Shown: in pieces, positions 5,962 through 12,547 of the stretch
Layout: each line of letters begins with the position of its first letter
How positions within the stretch are numbered: the first letter of the stretch is position 1
IMG/VR virus record: IMGVR_UViG_3300032163_000033
Coordinates: 1-42,621 of that record
From: a virus
DNA length: 42,621 nucleotides
Direction: 5' to 3' (one strand)
Notes under the pieces: generated by a model
The model's database searches: none
What the model was told of the DNA's origin: nothing
What the model saw: the letters and a program-made list of their open reading frames with translations, nothing else
Position numbers and translations under genes: made by a program

Positions 5962-6149
5962 GCGAGTCTCTCAATAATAAGTTTCACGACGCGCTTGACT
6001 ACGCGCTTGACCACGCGCTTCGCTCCGCGCTTGACCCCGCGCTTTACGACGCGCTTGACCACGCGCTTGACCACGAGCTTTACCACGCGCTTGACCCCGC
6101 GCTTCTCGTCGCGCTTGACACCGCGCTTCGCGCTTGGCCGCACGAATGA
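5955..6149 (+). CDS. Tetrapeptide-repeat small protein, array 2 unit 4 (C-terminus altered)
   Basis: 64 aa: MLGESLNNKF then HDAL DYAL DHAL RSAL DPAL YDAL DHAL DHEL YHAL DPAL LVAL DTAL, ending RAWPHE. The conserved tail is missing: after the last tetrad the sequence leaves register and stops. It is the last unit, so the missing tail matters little for a following gene; the next gene has its own AAGGGA site. Confidence 0.7.
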   Translation: MLGESLNNKFHDALDYALDHALRSALDPALYDALDHALDHELYHALDPALLVALDTALRAWPHE

Positions 6150-6184
6150 AGCCATCTTTAATTAGATAAAGAAGGGATTAGCTT

Positions 6185-6868
6185 ATGAACGGAAAAACGA
6201 TTATCTGCATAATAGCGAGGCTTAAGTCGAGAAGACTTCCTCAAAAGGCGCTCGCTGTGCTTTACGGCGAAACATTAATAATGAGGCTAATAGAGAGGCT
6301 AAGGGGGGTTAAAATACCCATAGTGCTATGTACTAGCAATAACACGCAAGACATGCCATTAGCTGATATAGCTCAATCTAATGGCCTATCTTACATTCAG
6401 GGGGACGAGGATGATGTAATGAGTAGAGCACTAGATGCTGCTGACATTTGTGGGGCAGACACTATCATCCGGGTTACCGGGGACAATCCGCTGACTGATC
6501 CAGATTTATTGGCCTACCTGCTGCAAAGGCATAAGGGGGCGGATAATGACTACACCTACACCAAAGACGCGCCCAGGGGAACGCGGTCGGAGATAATCAA
6601 AACAACTGCCCTATACCAGCTTTATAAGGGGCTTTCAGGGACAGCACGGAATGACACTGAATACATGACTAATTATCTATTTACCTTGCCTAAACGAGAA
6701 AATATTCAATTACCGCTGATGTGGGTCGCCCGCGATCAATCATTTACTGTAGATACCCCAGATGATCTGGAATATGTGCGTCAAATATATGACGAATTTC
6801 AAGGGAAGCCGCCTAAATTAGAGGAATTAATTCAATGGGGGAATAAACACCCAAAGATAAAGGGGTGA
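6185..6868 (+). CDS. SpsF/NeuA-type cytidylyltransferase
   Basis: 227 aa nucleotidyltransferase of the acylneuraminate cytidylyltransferase superfamily, which makes CMP-activated sugar acids. The N-terminal nucleotide-binding signature is IIARLKSRRLPQKAL (9-23), followed by VMSRALDAA, IIRVTGDNPLTDPDLL (the D-containing metal site) and FTVDTPDDLEYV near the C-terminus, all arranged as in SpsF proteins. AAGGGA precedes the ATG. With two NeuB-like genes in the genome it could complete a nonulosonic acid activation path, but SpsF members vary in substrate. Last gene of the accessory block. Confidence 0.8.
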   Translation: MNGKTIICIIARLKSRRLPQKALAVLYGETLIMRLIERLRGVKIPIVLCTSNNTQDMPLADIAQSNGLSYIQGDEDDVMSRALDAADICGADTIIRVTGDNPLTDPDLLAYLLQRHKGADNDYTYTKDAPRGTRSEIIKTTALYQLYKGLSGTARNDTEYMTNYLFTLPKRENIQLPLMWVARDQSFTVDTPDDLEYVRQIYDEFQGKPPKLEELIQWGNKHPKIKG

Positions 6869-7014
6869 ATTCAAGAAATGGCGGTTTGTATTTTGAAAAT
6901 AGTTTGAATTTAGGTTGCCCTTGACGATTTTATTGAAAAATTAATATCCATTTTTTAAAAAGTGAGCTGATTTTCTTCCGCTGTCATGCACCCCCACTAA
7001 ATCGAATTACTGTG
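6869..7014. other. AT-rich non-coding stretch
   Basis: No convincing gene. It is AT-rich with short A and T runs. A TTGACG at 6921 has only a poorly spaced -10 candidate. It ends where the GTTAG motif cluster begins. Confidence 0.5.
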
Positions 7015-7058
7015 GTTAGTGGGCGCTAACTCACGTTAGCAGACACTAACCCGGTTAG
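7015..7058. promoter_or_regulatory. Cluster of five alternating GTTAG/CTAAC motifs
   Basis: GTTAG at 7015, CTAAC at 7026, GTTAG at 7035, CTAAC at 7046 and GTTAG at 7054, spaced 8-11 bases and so roughly one helical turn apart. The last two form the palindrome ACTAACCCGGTTAGT (7045-7059). Such a phased array suggests a multi-site protein-binding region (operator or replication origin) just upstream of the 7.2-9.3 kb gene block. Confidence 0.6.
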
Positions 7059-7189
7059 TCACTGAAACCGCACATATATAGTGTAACAGCCCCCAACAGA
7101 TCGCCATCGCTGCGCAAAAACCTAACCTATTGATTTTTGCGGTAAACGATACCGCACGTCGGAAATAGCCGAAAAAGCCGGAAAAATTG

Positions 7190-7217
7190 TTGCGCCGCGC
7201 AGCGGTTGAGCTACAAT
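7190..7217 (+). promoter_or_regulatory. Possible sigma-70 promoter
   Basis: TTGCGC (7190-7195), a 16-base spacer, TACAAT (7212-7217). It lies about 35 bases before the ATG at 7252 and is the best candidate to drive this operon. Confidence 0.45.
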
Positions 7218-7251
7218 GTAAACACCACACACACCACACGAGGGCATTAAA

Positions 7252-7407
7252 ATGTACAAATTAACAGCAACACTACCTACCGGCAATCAATGGATCTGTA
7301 CCAGCACACAGACGACCGATCTGCAACGCATCGCCGCAAATCTGCGGGCGGTCAGCTACGTGATCAGTAAGAACGGGACAATTATCTACATCCAGGAGGC
7401 GGTATGA
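7252..7407 (+). CDS. Small hypothetical protein
   Basis: 51 aa, ATG 7252, with AGGG upstream; the TGA overlaps the next ATG as ATGA at 7404-7407. Hydrophilic, beginning MYKLTATLPTGNQW and ending GTIIYIQEAV, which looks like a small mixed alpha/beta protein. There is no Cys pair or membrane segment. Its own tail carries the CAGGAGG site for the next gene, so it is the leader gene of the block. Confidence 0.6.
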   Translation: MYKLTATLPTGNQWICTSTQTTDLQRIAANLRAVSYVISKNGTIIYIQEAV

Positions 7408-8504
7408 GACACGACCGCAAATTTATTTTGGCCGCCACGCGTGCGGCATATGACCAGGCCGCCGCCGCCTGTCCCGATCTGGGACTAACGGATCAGTTAG
7501 CGCTGACAATCATTGTCGCTGGTCGAAAAAATGCCGTGCGCGCAATCGCAAACGCGACCAGCGCGCAGGTGACAAATGCCTATCGGCGTGCGACAATAAT
7601 CGCACGTGATCGCGCCATTAAGGCTCGGGATAATGTAGTTAGCGCTCATGATTTGCACCGGCTCGCGCTGGCCTTGCCGCGCGATCCTACGATCACACAA
7701 TTGATCCAGTGTGCACCCGTGGCCGCGCCGCCCGCAGATCTGACCCGGTACGGACGCAACATCGCTGATCACCACAATCGGGCCCGCGTATACACGGGCA
7801 CCCCCGGCAGAGTCGCCCACGAGACACACACCCAACTGGGCAACTACGGCGGCTATCCGTGTTATCGTTACGGCGGACACATCGGGGCCGTACAGATAGC
7901 ACCCGATCGTTACCTGTTGCAATTAACGATCGGTGGGCAATGGCAGCGGTTGATCACGCGCGTCAGCGCATTGACCGGTGATCGGTACGCGTTGCTGGGC
8001 GACAAACGTGCTATTGCACGCGCTGATGTACGCGCTCAAAAATCGACATCGATCAGCTACGCCGCGCTAACACGCATGACGCGCCGACTAAATGTTGATC
8101 TGTACGCTGATTATCAGGGCGTGTATATAAAAAACGATATTACTGACTATCACGCTGATCGCGATTGGTTGCGGACGTTGCGCAGTCCGGGCAAATGGCG
8201 TGCACAGTTAGCGGCAAAAACCGATCAAGTGCTGCGCGACCTGGCAAACAAAAAACAACGGGATCAAATTTTGCGGCAAGCGCTGGCGCACAACATTTTT
8301 GTCACCGTGGCGGACTCGCTGGCTGCAAAAAATTGTAACGCTGGCACCAATAGCGCCAAAAAAGATTGTGAGAGATATTTGCATGCTGGGGATCTTGGCG
8401 GTGTGCGTGCGGACGTGCTGATCGCGGTACGCGGAGAACAGGCGCACAGCGCTATTATCGCAGCGGCGCTACGGCAATCGGACGCCAGCAATGGGAGCGC
8501 ATGA
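7404..8504 (+). CDS. Unknown 366-aa phage protein (possible replication or DNA-binding role)
   Basis: Excellent start (CAGGAGGCGGT before ATG). Ala- and Arg-rich, mostly helical at the ends, with a basic middle (RMTRRLNVDLYADYQGVYI) and a Cys pair near the C-terminus (NCNAGTNSAKKDC). I do not recognise the family. It is the largest gene behind the GTTAG cluster, in a genome with no visible polymerase, helicase or primase, so a replication-initiation role is possible but only by position. Its DNA holds 19 GATC sites in 1.1 kb (about four expected) and three copies of the 8-mer GTTAGCGC or its complement. Confidence 0.7.
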   Translation: MRHDRKFILAATRAAYDQAAAACPDLGLTDQLALTIIVAGRKNAVRAIANATSAQVTNAYRRATIIARDRAIKARDNVVSAHDLHRLALALPRDPTITQLIQCAPVAAPPADLTRYGRNIADHHNRARVYTGTPGRVAHETHTQLGNYGGYPCYRYGGHIGAVQIAPDRYLLQLTIGGQWQRLITRVSALTGDRYALLGDKRAIARADVRAQKSTSISYAALTRMTRRLNVDLYADYQGVYIKNDITDYHADRDWLRTLRSPGKWRAQLAAKTDQVLRDLANKKQRDQILRQALAHNIFVTVADSLAAKNCNAGTNSAKKDCERYLHAGDLGGVRADVLIAVRGEQAHSAIIAAALRQSDASNGSA

Positions 8505-8505
8505 T

Positions 8506-8742
8506 ATGAGCAAGGAGTTAAAAAATATAGCTGACATTGTTGCCATGATCGACCCCACCGGTGCGTTGGCGCGTGCTGGCATGTTGAGCACCCCTTGTGA
8601 TCGGACGCTAGCAATTTATAGGCCCGGCGTGCCAATGCCCGGCATGTATTGCAGCGGGTCATACAGGGGGGGTATGCCCAATACGGGACGGCATGCGTGT
8701 CATTTGTGCGGCAGGACAATGGAGAGGTGGCATGATCGATAA
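8506..8742 (+). CDS. Small C-terminal CxxC protein
   Basis: 78 aa from ATG 8506 (GGGAG 9 bases upstream). The N-terminal half is amphipathic (IADIVAMIDPTGALARAGM); the C-terminal end reads HACHLCGRTMERWH, a CxxC zinc-ribbon half-site, with other Cys earlier (TPCD, MYCSG). It overlaps the next gene by 11 bases. No known function; its place in the operon suggests an early accessory role. Confidence 0.55.
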   Translation: MSKELKNIADIVAMIDPTGALARAGMLSTPCDRTLAIYRPGVPMPGMYCSGSYRGGMPNTGRHACHLCGRTMERWHDR

Positions 8743-8911
8743 CCGACACAAAAAACACAGACGCAATAAAGCGCAATCGGGACATGTCGAGCTCCGGTTT
8801 TGGGTCCCAAAACATTGGCGCGAAGACTTGCGATCAGCCTGTAAAACGGTTATAATACATGAGGTTAGCAGACTGAGCAGACGAGATGCAACACTACCGC
8901 CGAGAGGATGA
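8732..8911 (+). CDS. Small basic protein, possible DNA-binding
   Basis: 59 aa from ATG 8732 with GAGAGGTGG directly upstream. Very basic N-terminus (RHKKHRRNK), then VELRFWVPKHWREDLRSA, a strand-helix pattern reminiscent of ribbon-helix-helix proteins, and a basic C-terminus. Overlaps both neighbours (8742 and 8886). Family not recognised. Confidence 0.5.
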   Translation: MIDNRHKKHRRNKAQSGHVELRFWVPKHWREDLRSACKTVIIHEVSRLSRRDATLPPRG

Positions 8912-9275
8912 CGAGATCCTGATCAGATGGTCCGAGGTTGTCCGCCAAGAAATTGACGCAAACAATCTCGGGCCGTCTATCCTGCATAGGATCATAACCC
9001 TCGGCCCCGTAGGCGCATCCATCCACGCAACGATACCACACACCCCCCGCTACTGGCCCACGCAAGCAATTAGGTTAATCAACGCTTACATACAATCTAT
9101 AACAGTGAGGGATCGTAATATACTGGTGAGCCGCTATGTGCTCCATTCTAGTCTTGCGGAGATAAGTCGGTCTATTGATCTGGACAAATGGCACATCCGC
9201 AACCGACTCGACACCCTGATCCGCCGAGCCAACAAATACCTGCAAGTCAATCAATCCAACCAATCAACCACTTGA
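8886..9275 (+). CDS. Late-gene regulator candidate (Q/sigma-region-4-like HTH)
   Basis: 129 aa. The C-terminal third reads ITVRDRNILVSRYVLHSSL, AEISRSIDLDKWHIRNRLD, then TLIRRANKYL. This is the helix-turn-helix layout of sigma-70 region 4 and of phage antitermination (Q-like) or RinA/ArpU regulators. It sits just before the terminase genes, where phages commonly place the late regulator, and is followed by a strong promoter-like sequence at 9272. I cannot tell a Q-like antiterminator from an activator. The ribosome site is weak. Confidence 0.6.
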   Translation: MQHYRREDDEILIRWSEVVRQEIDANNLGPSILHRIITLGPVGASIHATIPHTPRYWPTQAIRLINAYIQSITVRDRNILVSRYVLHSSLAEISRSIDLDKWHIRNRLDTLIRRANKYLQVNQSNQSTT

Positions 9276-9299
9276 CACCAGCACAATAGATGCAATAAT
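9272..9299 (+). promoter_or_regulatory. Candidate late promoter
   Basis: TTGACA (9272-9277), a 16-base spacer, AATAAT (9294-9299). It overlaps the end of the Q/sigma-like gene and precedes terminase. A GCGCTAAC motif (9307-9314) lies at the expected start of transcription and could be an operator. Confidence 0.55.
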
Positions 9300-9424
9300 G
9301 TAGTAAGCGCTAACATACTGCCTATGTATACAATACAATAGATATCTATCTATGTAGGGTAGATCAGGCAATTGATTGAGGTGTGGTATAAATACAACAT
9401 AATACAACACAATAAGAGAATGAT

Positions 9425-9820
9425 TTGAAAGGATTAAGACCGCAAAAGAATATAGATGGTCAGAAAGTAGGACTCGCAGAATCAGCGAGACTGCGCATCA
9501 AATCAATATTATTACTTGATCGCGTCCAGAATCATGCACTTGGGCGCATCACAATGACTCAGTCTCAATTGTATGCCGCATTGGCATTGCTCAAGAAGAC
9601 CATACCAGACCTGTCTACCGTAGAGTTTAAAGGCCACGCAGGCACAACTATCAACGTCCTCTCGTACGCTAGCCTACCCACTACTCCTATATATAGTGTT
9701 ACCGATACGATAGCTGCTCCTATATATAGTACCGATAGCAACCAGCGATTACTGGAAGTAGTACCCAAAGTATTACCAGATGATACTTTCACCCCTACTC
9801 TACCCCTTGAGTCTCCATAA
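9425..9820 (+). CDS. Terminase small subunit-like protein
   Basis: 131 aa from TTG 9425 (AAGAGA 6 bases upstream; no in-frame ATG until residue 44). The segment RIKSILLLDRVQNHALGRI, then TMTQSQLYAALALLKKTIPDL and STVE, matches the small-terminase-type proteins of many podoviruses, which recognise the packaging site for TerL. The C-terminal third is low-complexity and holds two copies of the DNA string CTATATATAGT. TerL follows after 244 bases. Confidence 0.65.
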   Translation: MKGLRPQKNIDGQKVGLAESARLRIKSILLLDRVQNHALGRITMTQSQLYAALALLKKTIPDLSTVEFKGHAGTTINVLSYASLPTTPIYSVTDTIAAPIYSTDSNQRLLEVVPKVLPDDTFTPTLPLESP

Positions 9821-10033
9821 ACACGGGGTTTTATAATACTATTGTGTTATATAGTGTAGGGTTATTAAGGGAGTGGGGGGATTACTCTATATATAGGGGG
9901 ATTAGCCGGTAGGGATTAAGACCCCCCCCGGGGGGTGAAATTGGGATTCAGAATGTTTGCGTGGGCCCCACCCCCACCCCTACCCCCCCTAAAAAAAGAA
10001 CATTAGCGAACTCTAATATGCCAATAATCTTTT
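9821..10033. other. Non-coding gap between TerS-like gene and TerL
   Basis: Unusual homopolymer-rich DNA: runs of C and G (9922-9937 is C8G6), stretches of CCCCACCCC, and CTATATATAG at 9890. No gene or clear terminator hairpin with a U-tract was found. The position next to terminase makes it a candidate packaging (pac/cos) region. Confidence 0.4.
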
Positions 10034-10072
10034 AATCTTTGCCCATAATCTTTGCCCATAATCTATGCCCAT
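10034..10072 (+). repeat. Three 13-bp tandem repeats containing the TerL start
   Basis: AATCTTTGCCCAT at 10034-10046 and 10047-10059, then AATCTATGCCCAT at 10060-10072. The T-to-A change in the third copy creates the ATG of TerL. No ribosome-binding sequence precedes it. Confidence 0.8.
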
Positions 10073-11378
10073 AACTATCCCTAATCTTTGGAGCCCTCGG
10101 GACTACCAGTTGCCGGTACTAAAGTATTTCGCCGACGGGGGAAAAAGAGCGGTTCTCGTCTGGCATCGGAGATCGGGTAAAGACTCCCTGGCAATGAACT
10201 GGACGGCCATTTCATCCCATGGGAAGAAGGGGACTTACTGGCACCTACTTCCCACCGCCAAACAGGCCAGAAAGGTTATTTGGGAGGCCATTAATCCCGA
10301 TACGGGTTTGAGGTTAATTGACCAAGTCTTCCCCCCTGAAATACGAAAGGAGGGGAATGAAGGCAAAAGAGAAGATGAAATGTTAATCCGTCTTTCTTGT
10401 GGGTCTAACTACCAACTAGCGGGGAGTGATAATTACAATGCCTTAGTAGGCTCCAATGTCCTGGGGGTTGTCTTTTCAGAGTGGTCTTTGTGTGACCCCA
10501 GATCGTGGGACTACATACGGCCTATCCTGGCGGAAAACGGAGGGTGGGCGATGTTTATCTTTACCCCACGAGGGAAAAACCACGGGTATGATCTGTATAA
10601 AATGGCCTCCGGGAACAAAGATTGGTTCTGTTCGTTGATGACCGTTGAGGACACGAAACGAGGAGACGGTACCCCGGTAATCCCTCCCAGCGTTATAGAA
10701 GAAGAAAAAGCCGCCGGGATGGCGATTGAATTAATCGAACAAGAATATTATTGCTCCTTTGAGGCGCCTATGGTGGGGGCTTATTACTCCATCCAAATGG
10801 CCGATATGCTAAGTTCAGGAAGACTTGGAAATGTCCCCTATGACCGAAGCCTCCCTGTTGAAACCTGGTGGGACTTAGGTATGGATGACGCCACCTCTAT
10901 CGGGTTTGTTCAAAGAGTGGGCAAAGAAATCCGCTGTATTGATTACTATGAGACCTCCGGTGAAGACTTAGCGCATTATGTCAACGTTCTTCAGAACAAA
11001 AAATACAACTATTCTAACCATATCCTTCCTCATGACGTAAAGGTTCGAGAATTAGGAACCGGGAAATCAAGGGAAGAAGTCTTAAAGAACTTAGGCCTTC
11101 GTGTCACGATTGCCCCTGACTTTGGCTTGATGGAAGGAATTGAGTCTGTTCGTAGAATGCTTCCTATGATCTGGATGGATAAGTTAAAATGTGACCGATG
11201 GATAGAGTCTTTAAGGCAATACCGGAAAGAATGGGATGAGGTTCGACAAGTTTATCATATGAGGCCCGTTCATGACTGGGCTTCCCATGCGGCGGATATG
11301 ACCCGCTACGGATCACTGGTTAAAGGCCGCCGACCTTTTTCAGGCCCATCTGATCAGCCAAAAATTAAAATTCTTTAA
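10065..11378 (+). CDS. terL: Terminase large subunit
   Basis: 437 aa packaging ATPase-nuclease that drives DNA into the prohead through the portal. Walker A is HRRSGKDS (34-41), Walker B GVVFSEW (134-140, Ser in place of the common Asp before Glu) and the coupling motif FTPRG (166-170). The nuclease half starts at WWDLGMDDATSI (D270, D274, D275) and ends with HDWASHAADMTRY. The N-terminal WSPRDYQLPVLKY fits the family's usual beginning, so the ATG at 10065 is right despite having no Shine-Dalgarno. Followed by a small AT-hook protein and a NeuB gene before the portal. Confidence 0.93.
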   Translation: MPITIPNLWSPRDYQLPVLKYFADGGKRAVLVWHRRSGKDSLAMNWTAISSHGKKGTYWHLLPTAKQARKVIWEAINPDTGLRLIDQVFPPEIRKEGNEGKREDEMLIRLSCGSNYQLAGSDNYNALVGSNVLGVVFSEWSLCDPRSWDYIRPILAENGGWAMFIFTPRGKNHGYDLYKMASGNKDWFCSLMTVEDTKRGDGTPVIPPSVIEEEKAAGMAIELIEQEYYCSFEAPMVGAYYSIQMADMLSSGRLGNVPYDRSLPVETWWDLGMDDATSIGFVQRVGKEIRCIDYYETSGEDLAHYVNVLQNKKYNYSNHILPHDVKVRELGTGKSREEVLKNLGLRVTIAPDFGLMEGIESVRRMLPMIWMDKLKCDRWIESLRQYRKEWDEVRQVYHMRPVHDWASHAADMTRYGSLVKGRRPFSGPSDQPKIKIL

Positions 11379-11390
11379 AAGGAAAAACTT

Positions 11391-11594
11391 ATGCCGGTTA
11401 CACGCTTTGATCACAGCCTTCAACATGCCCAACAAATAGACATGTTAAGAACGAAAAACCAGAAACTAGAGAAAAGGGTCGAGGCTCTTGAAGAGCAAGT
11501 AAAAACACTTATTGAGGTCACGGCAAAACGTCCGGTGGGTCGCCCACCAAAAGCCGATGAATCAAAAGACGCAAAAGACGAACAAGCCGCTTGA
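11391..11594 (+). CDS. Small coiled-coil protein with AT-hook-like motif
   Basis: 67 aa, AAGGA before ATG. Residues about 10-45 form a heptad coiled coil (LRTKNQKLEKRVEALEEQV); then comes KRPVGRPPKA, an AT-hook-type minor-groove binding motif, and an acidic/Lys end. Similar small proteins lie beside terminase in other phages, but the role is unknown. The stop overlaps the next start as TTGA (11591-11594). Confidence 0.65.
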   Translation: MPVTRFDHSLQHAQQIDMLRTKNQKLEKRVEALEEQVKTLIEVTAKRPVGRPPKADESKDAKDEQAA

Positions 11595-12547
11595 CCTACA
11601 TCATCGCCGAGGTTGGTGGAAATCATGACGGTAATATCAACACCGCCTTAGAGCTGATTTATCTTGCTTCAGAGGCCGGGGCGGATGCAGTAAAATTTCA
11701 AACCTTTACTGCTGAAAAACTGGTTTCTAAAACAGCCGACGCCCTCCCTCAAGCAAGAAGGGCGGGGTATACTTCTCAATTGGAGCGATTCAAAGACCTG
11801 GAATTCTCTGAGTTCGATTGGGAGCGGATTATTCAAGAGTGTAAAAAAGAGAATATTGACTTTTTAACAACTTGTTTTGATCCAGAAACTTTAAGGCTTT
11901 TCTCCCCGAGGATGAAATTTATCAAAATAGCCTCGGGTGATCTGACCTACAAAGCCTTGCTTCGGGAAGCCCGTGCCACAGGAAAGCATGTCTTGTTGTC
12001 CAGCGGAATGTCGTCTATGGAAGAAATCAATGAAGCCGTAAGGATACTTGATCGTGATAACGTTACCGTCCTGCACTGTGTTTCTGCCTACCCCACACCG
12101 GACGATCACGCGAATCTGGGGGTGATTACTTCACTTAAGTCGATTTACAGCTCAGTAGGATATTCTGATCATACCGTGGGGATAACGGCTTGTTTAGTAG
12201 CCCTGGGATTGGGGGCCGAGGTCATCGAGAAGCATTTTACCCTGGATTCAAGTAAAGAATACGGGGATCATCCCTTATCTGCTGAATTCGAGGAATTAAA
12301 GGTTCTCGTGGAGGAATCAAAAAGAATATCTTTGATGTTAGGCGTAGAAAAACCGGACTCAATTGAATTAATCAACAAAAATCTGTTACGAAGAGGCGTG
12401 TATGCAGCAAAAAACATCCCTCTTGGCGTGCCTATTAGCGAAAAAGACATAATTGAATTACGTCCAGCAACAAGATGTCAATATAATGACGTTATCGGAA
12501 GACGTGCAAAGAAGCCCTATTCCATTGGAATGCCCCTAGATGCCTGA
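11591..12547 (+). CDS. neuB: NeuB-type nonulosonic acid synthase (full length)
   Basis: 318 aa from TTG 11591, overlapping the previous stop. It is a sialic/legionaminic/pseudaminic acid synthase-like enzyme: TIM barrel with YIIAEVGGNHDGN, GADAVKFQ, FIKIASGDL, SSGMSS, GYSDHTVG and GAEVIEKHFTLD, followed by a C-terminal SAF/antifreeze-like domain (LLRRGVYAAKNIPLGVPI...DIIELRP). The family condenses a 2-acetamido sugar with phosphoenolpyruvate. The SAF end is slightly short, ending at GMPLDA where it overlaps the portal start by 8 bases. It is unusually placed between TerL and portal, so it would be expressed with virion genes. Substrate cannot be told from sequence alone. Confidence 0.88.
   Translation: MTYIIAEVGGNHDGNINTALELIYLASEAGADAVKFQTFTAEKLVSKTADALPQARRAGYTSQLERFKDLEFSEFDWERIIQECKKENIDFLTTCFDPETLRLFSPRMKFIKIASGDLTYKALLREARATGKHVLLSSGMSSMEEINEAVRILDRDNVTVLHCVSAYPTPDDHANLGVITSLKSIYSSVGYSDHTVGITACLVALGLGAEVIEKHFTLDSSKEYGDHPLSAEFEELKVLVEESKRISLMLGVEKPDSIELINKNLLRRGVYAAKNIPLGVPISEKDIIELRPATRCQYNDVIGRRAKKPYSIGMPLDA

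Larger units (their letters stand above)
5307..6149 (+). repeat. Array 2: four tandem tetrapeptide-repeat genes
   Basis: Same cassette design as array 1, but each junction has seven A's instead of six. Units therefore end DLKKC with a TAG stop, and overlap the next ATG by 7 bases. The A7 run is phased A_AAA_AAA in the upstream frame. Array 2 lies between the short NeuB-like gene and the cytidylyltransferase gene. Confidence 0.9.

Noticed and set aside
5307-6149. Diversity-generating retroelement variable region
   Set aside because: The NNC pattern is similar, but no reverse transcriptase, template repeat or accessory gene was seen anywhere in the closed genome.
7497-7922. 141-aa minus-strand ORF opposite the 366-aa gene (and 8264-8815 minus)
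   Set aside because: Lies fully inside plus-strand genes with good starts and coupling. Cys-rich random-looking sequence and no ribosome site.
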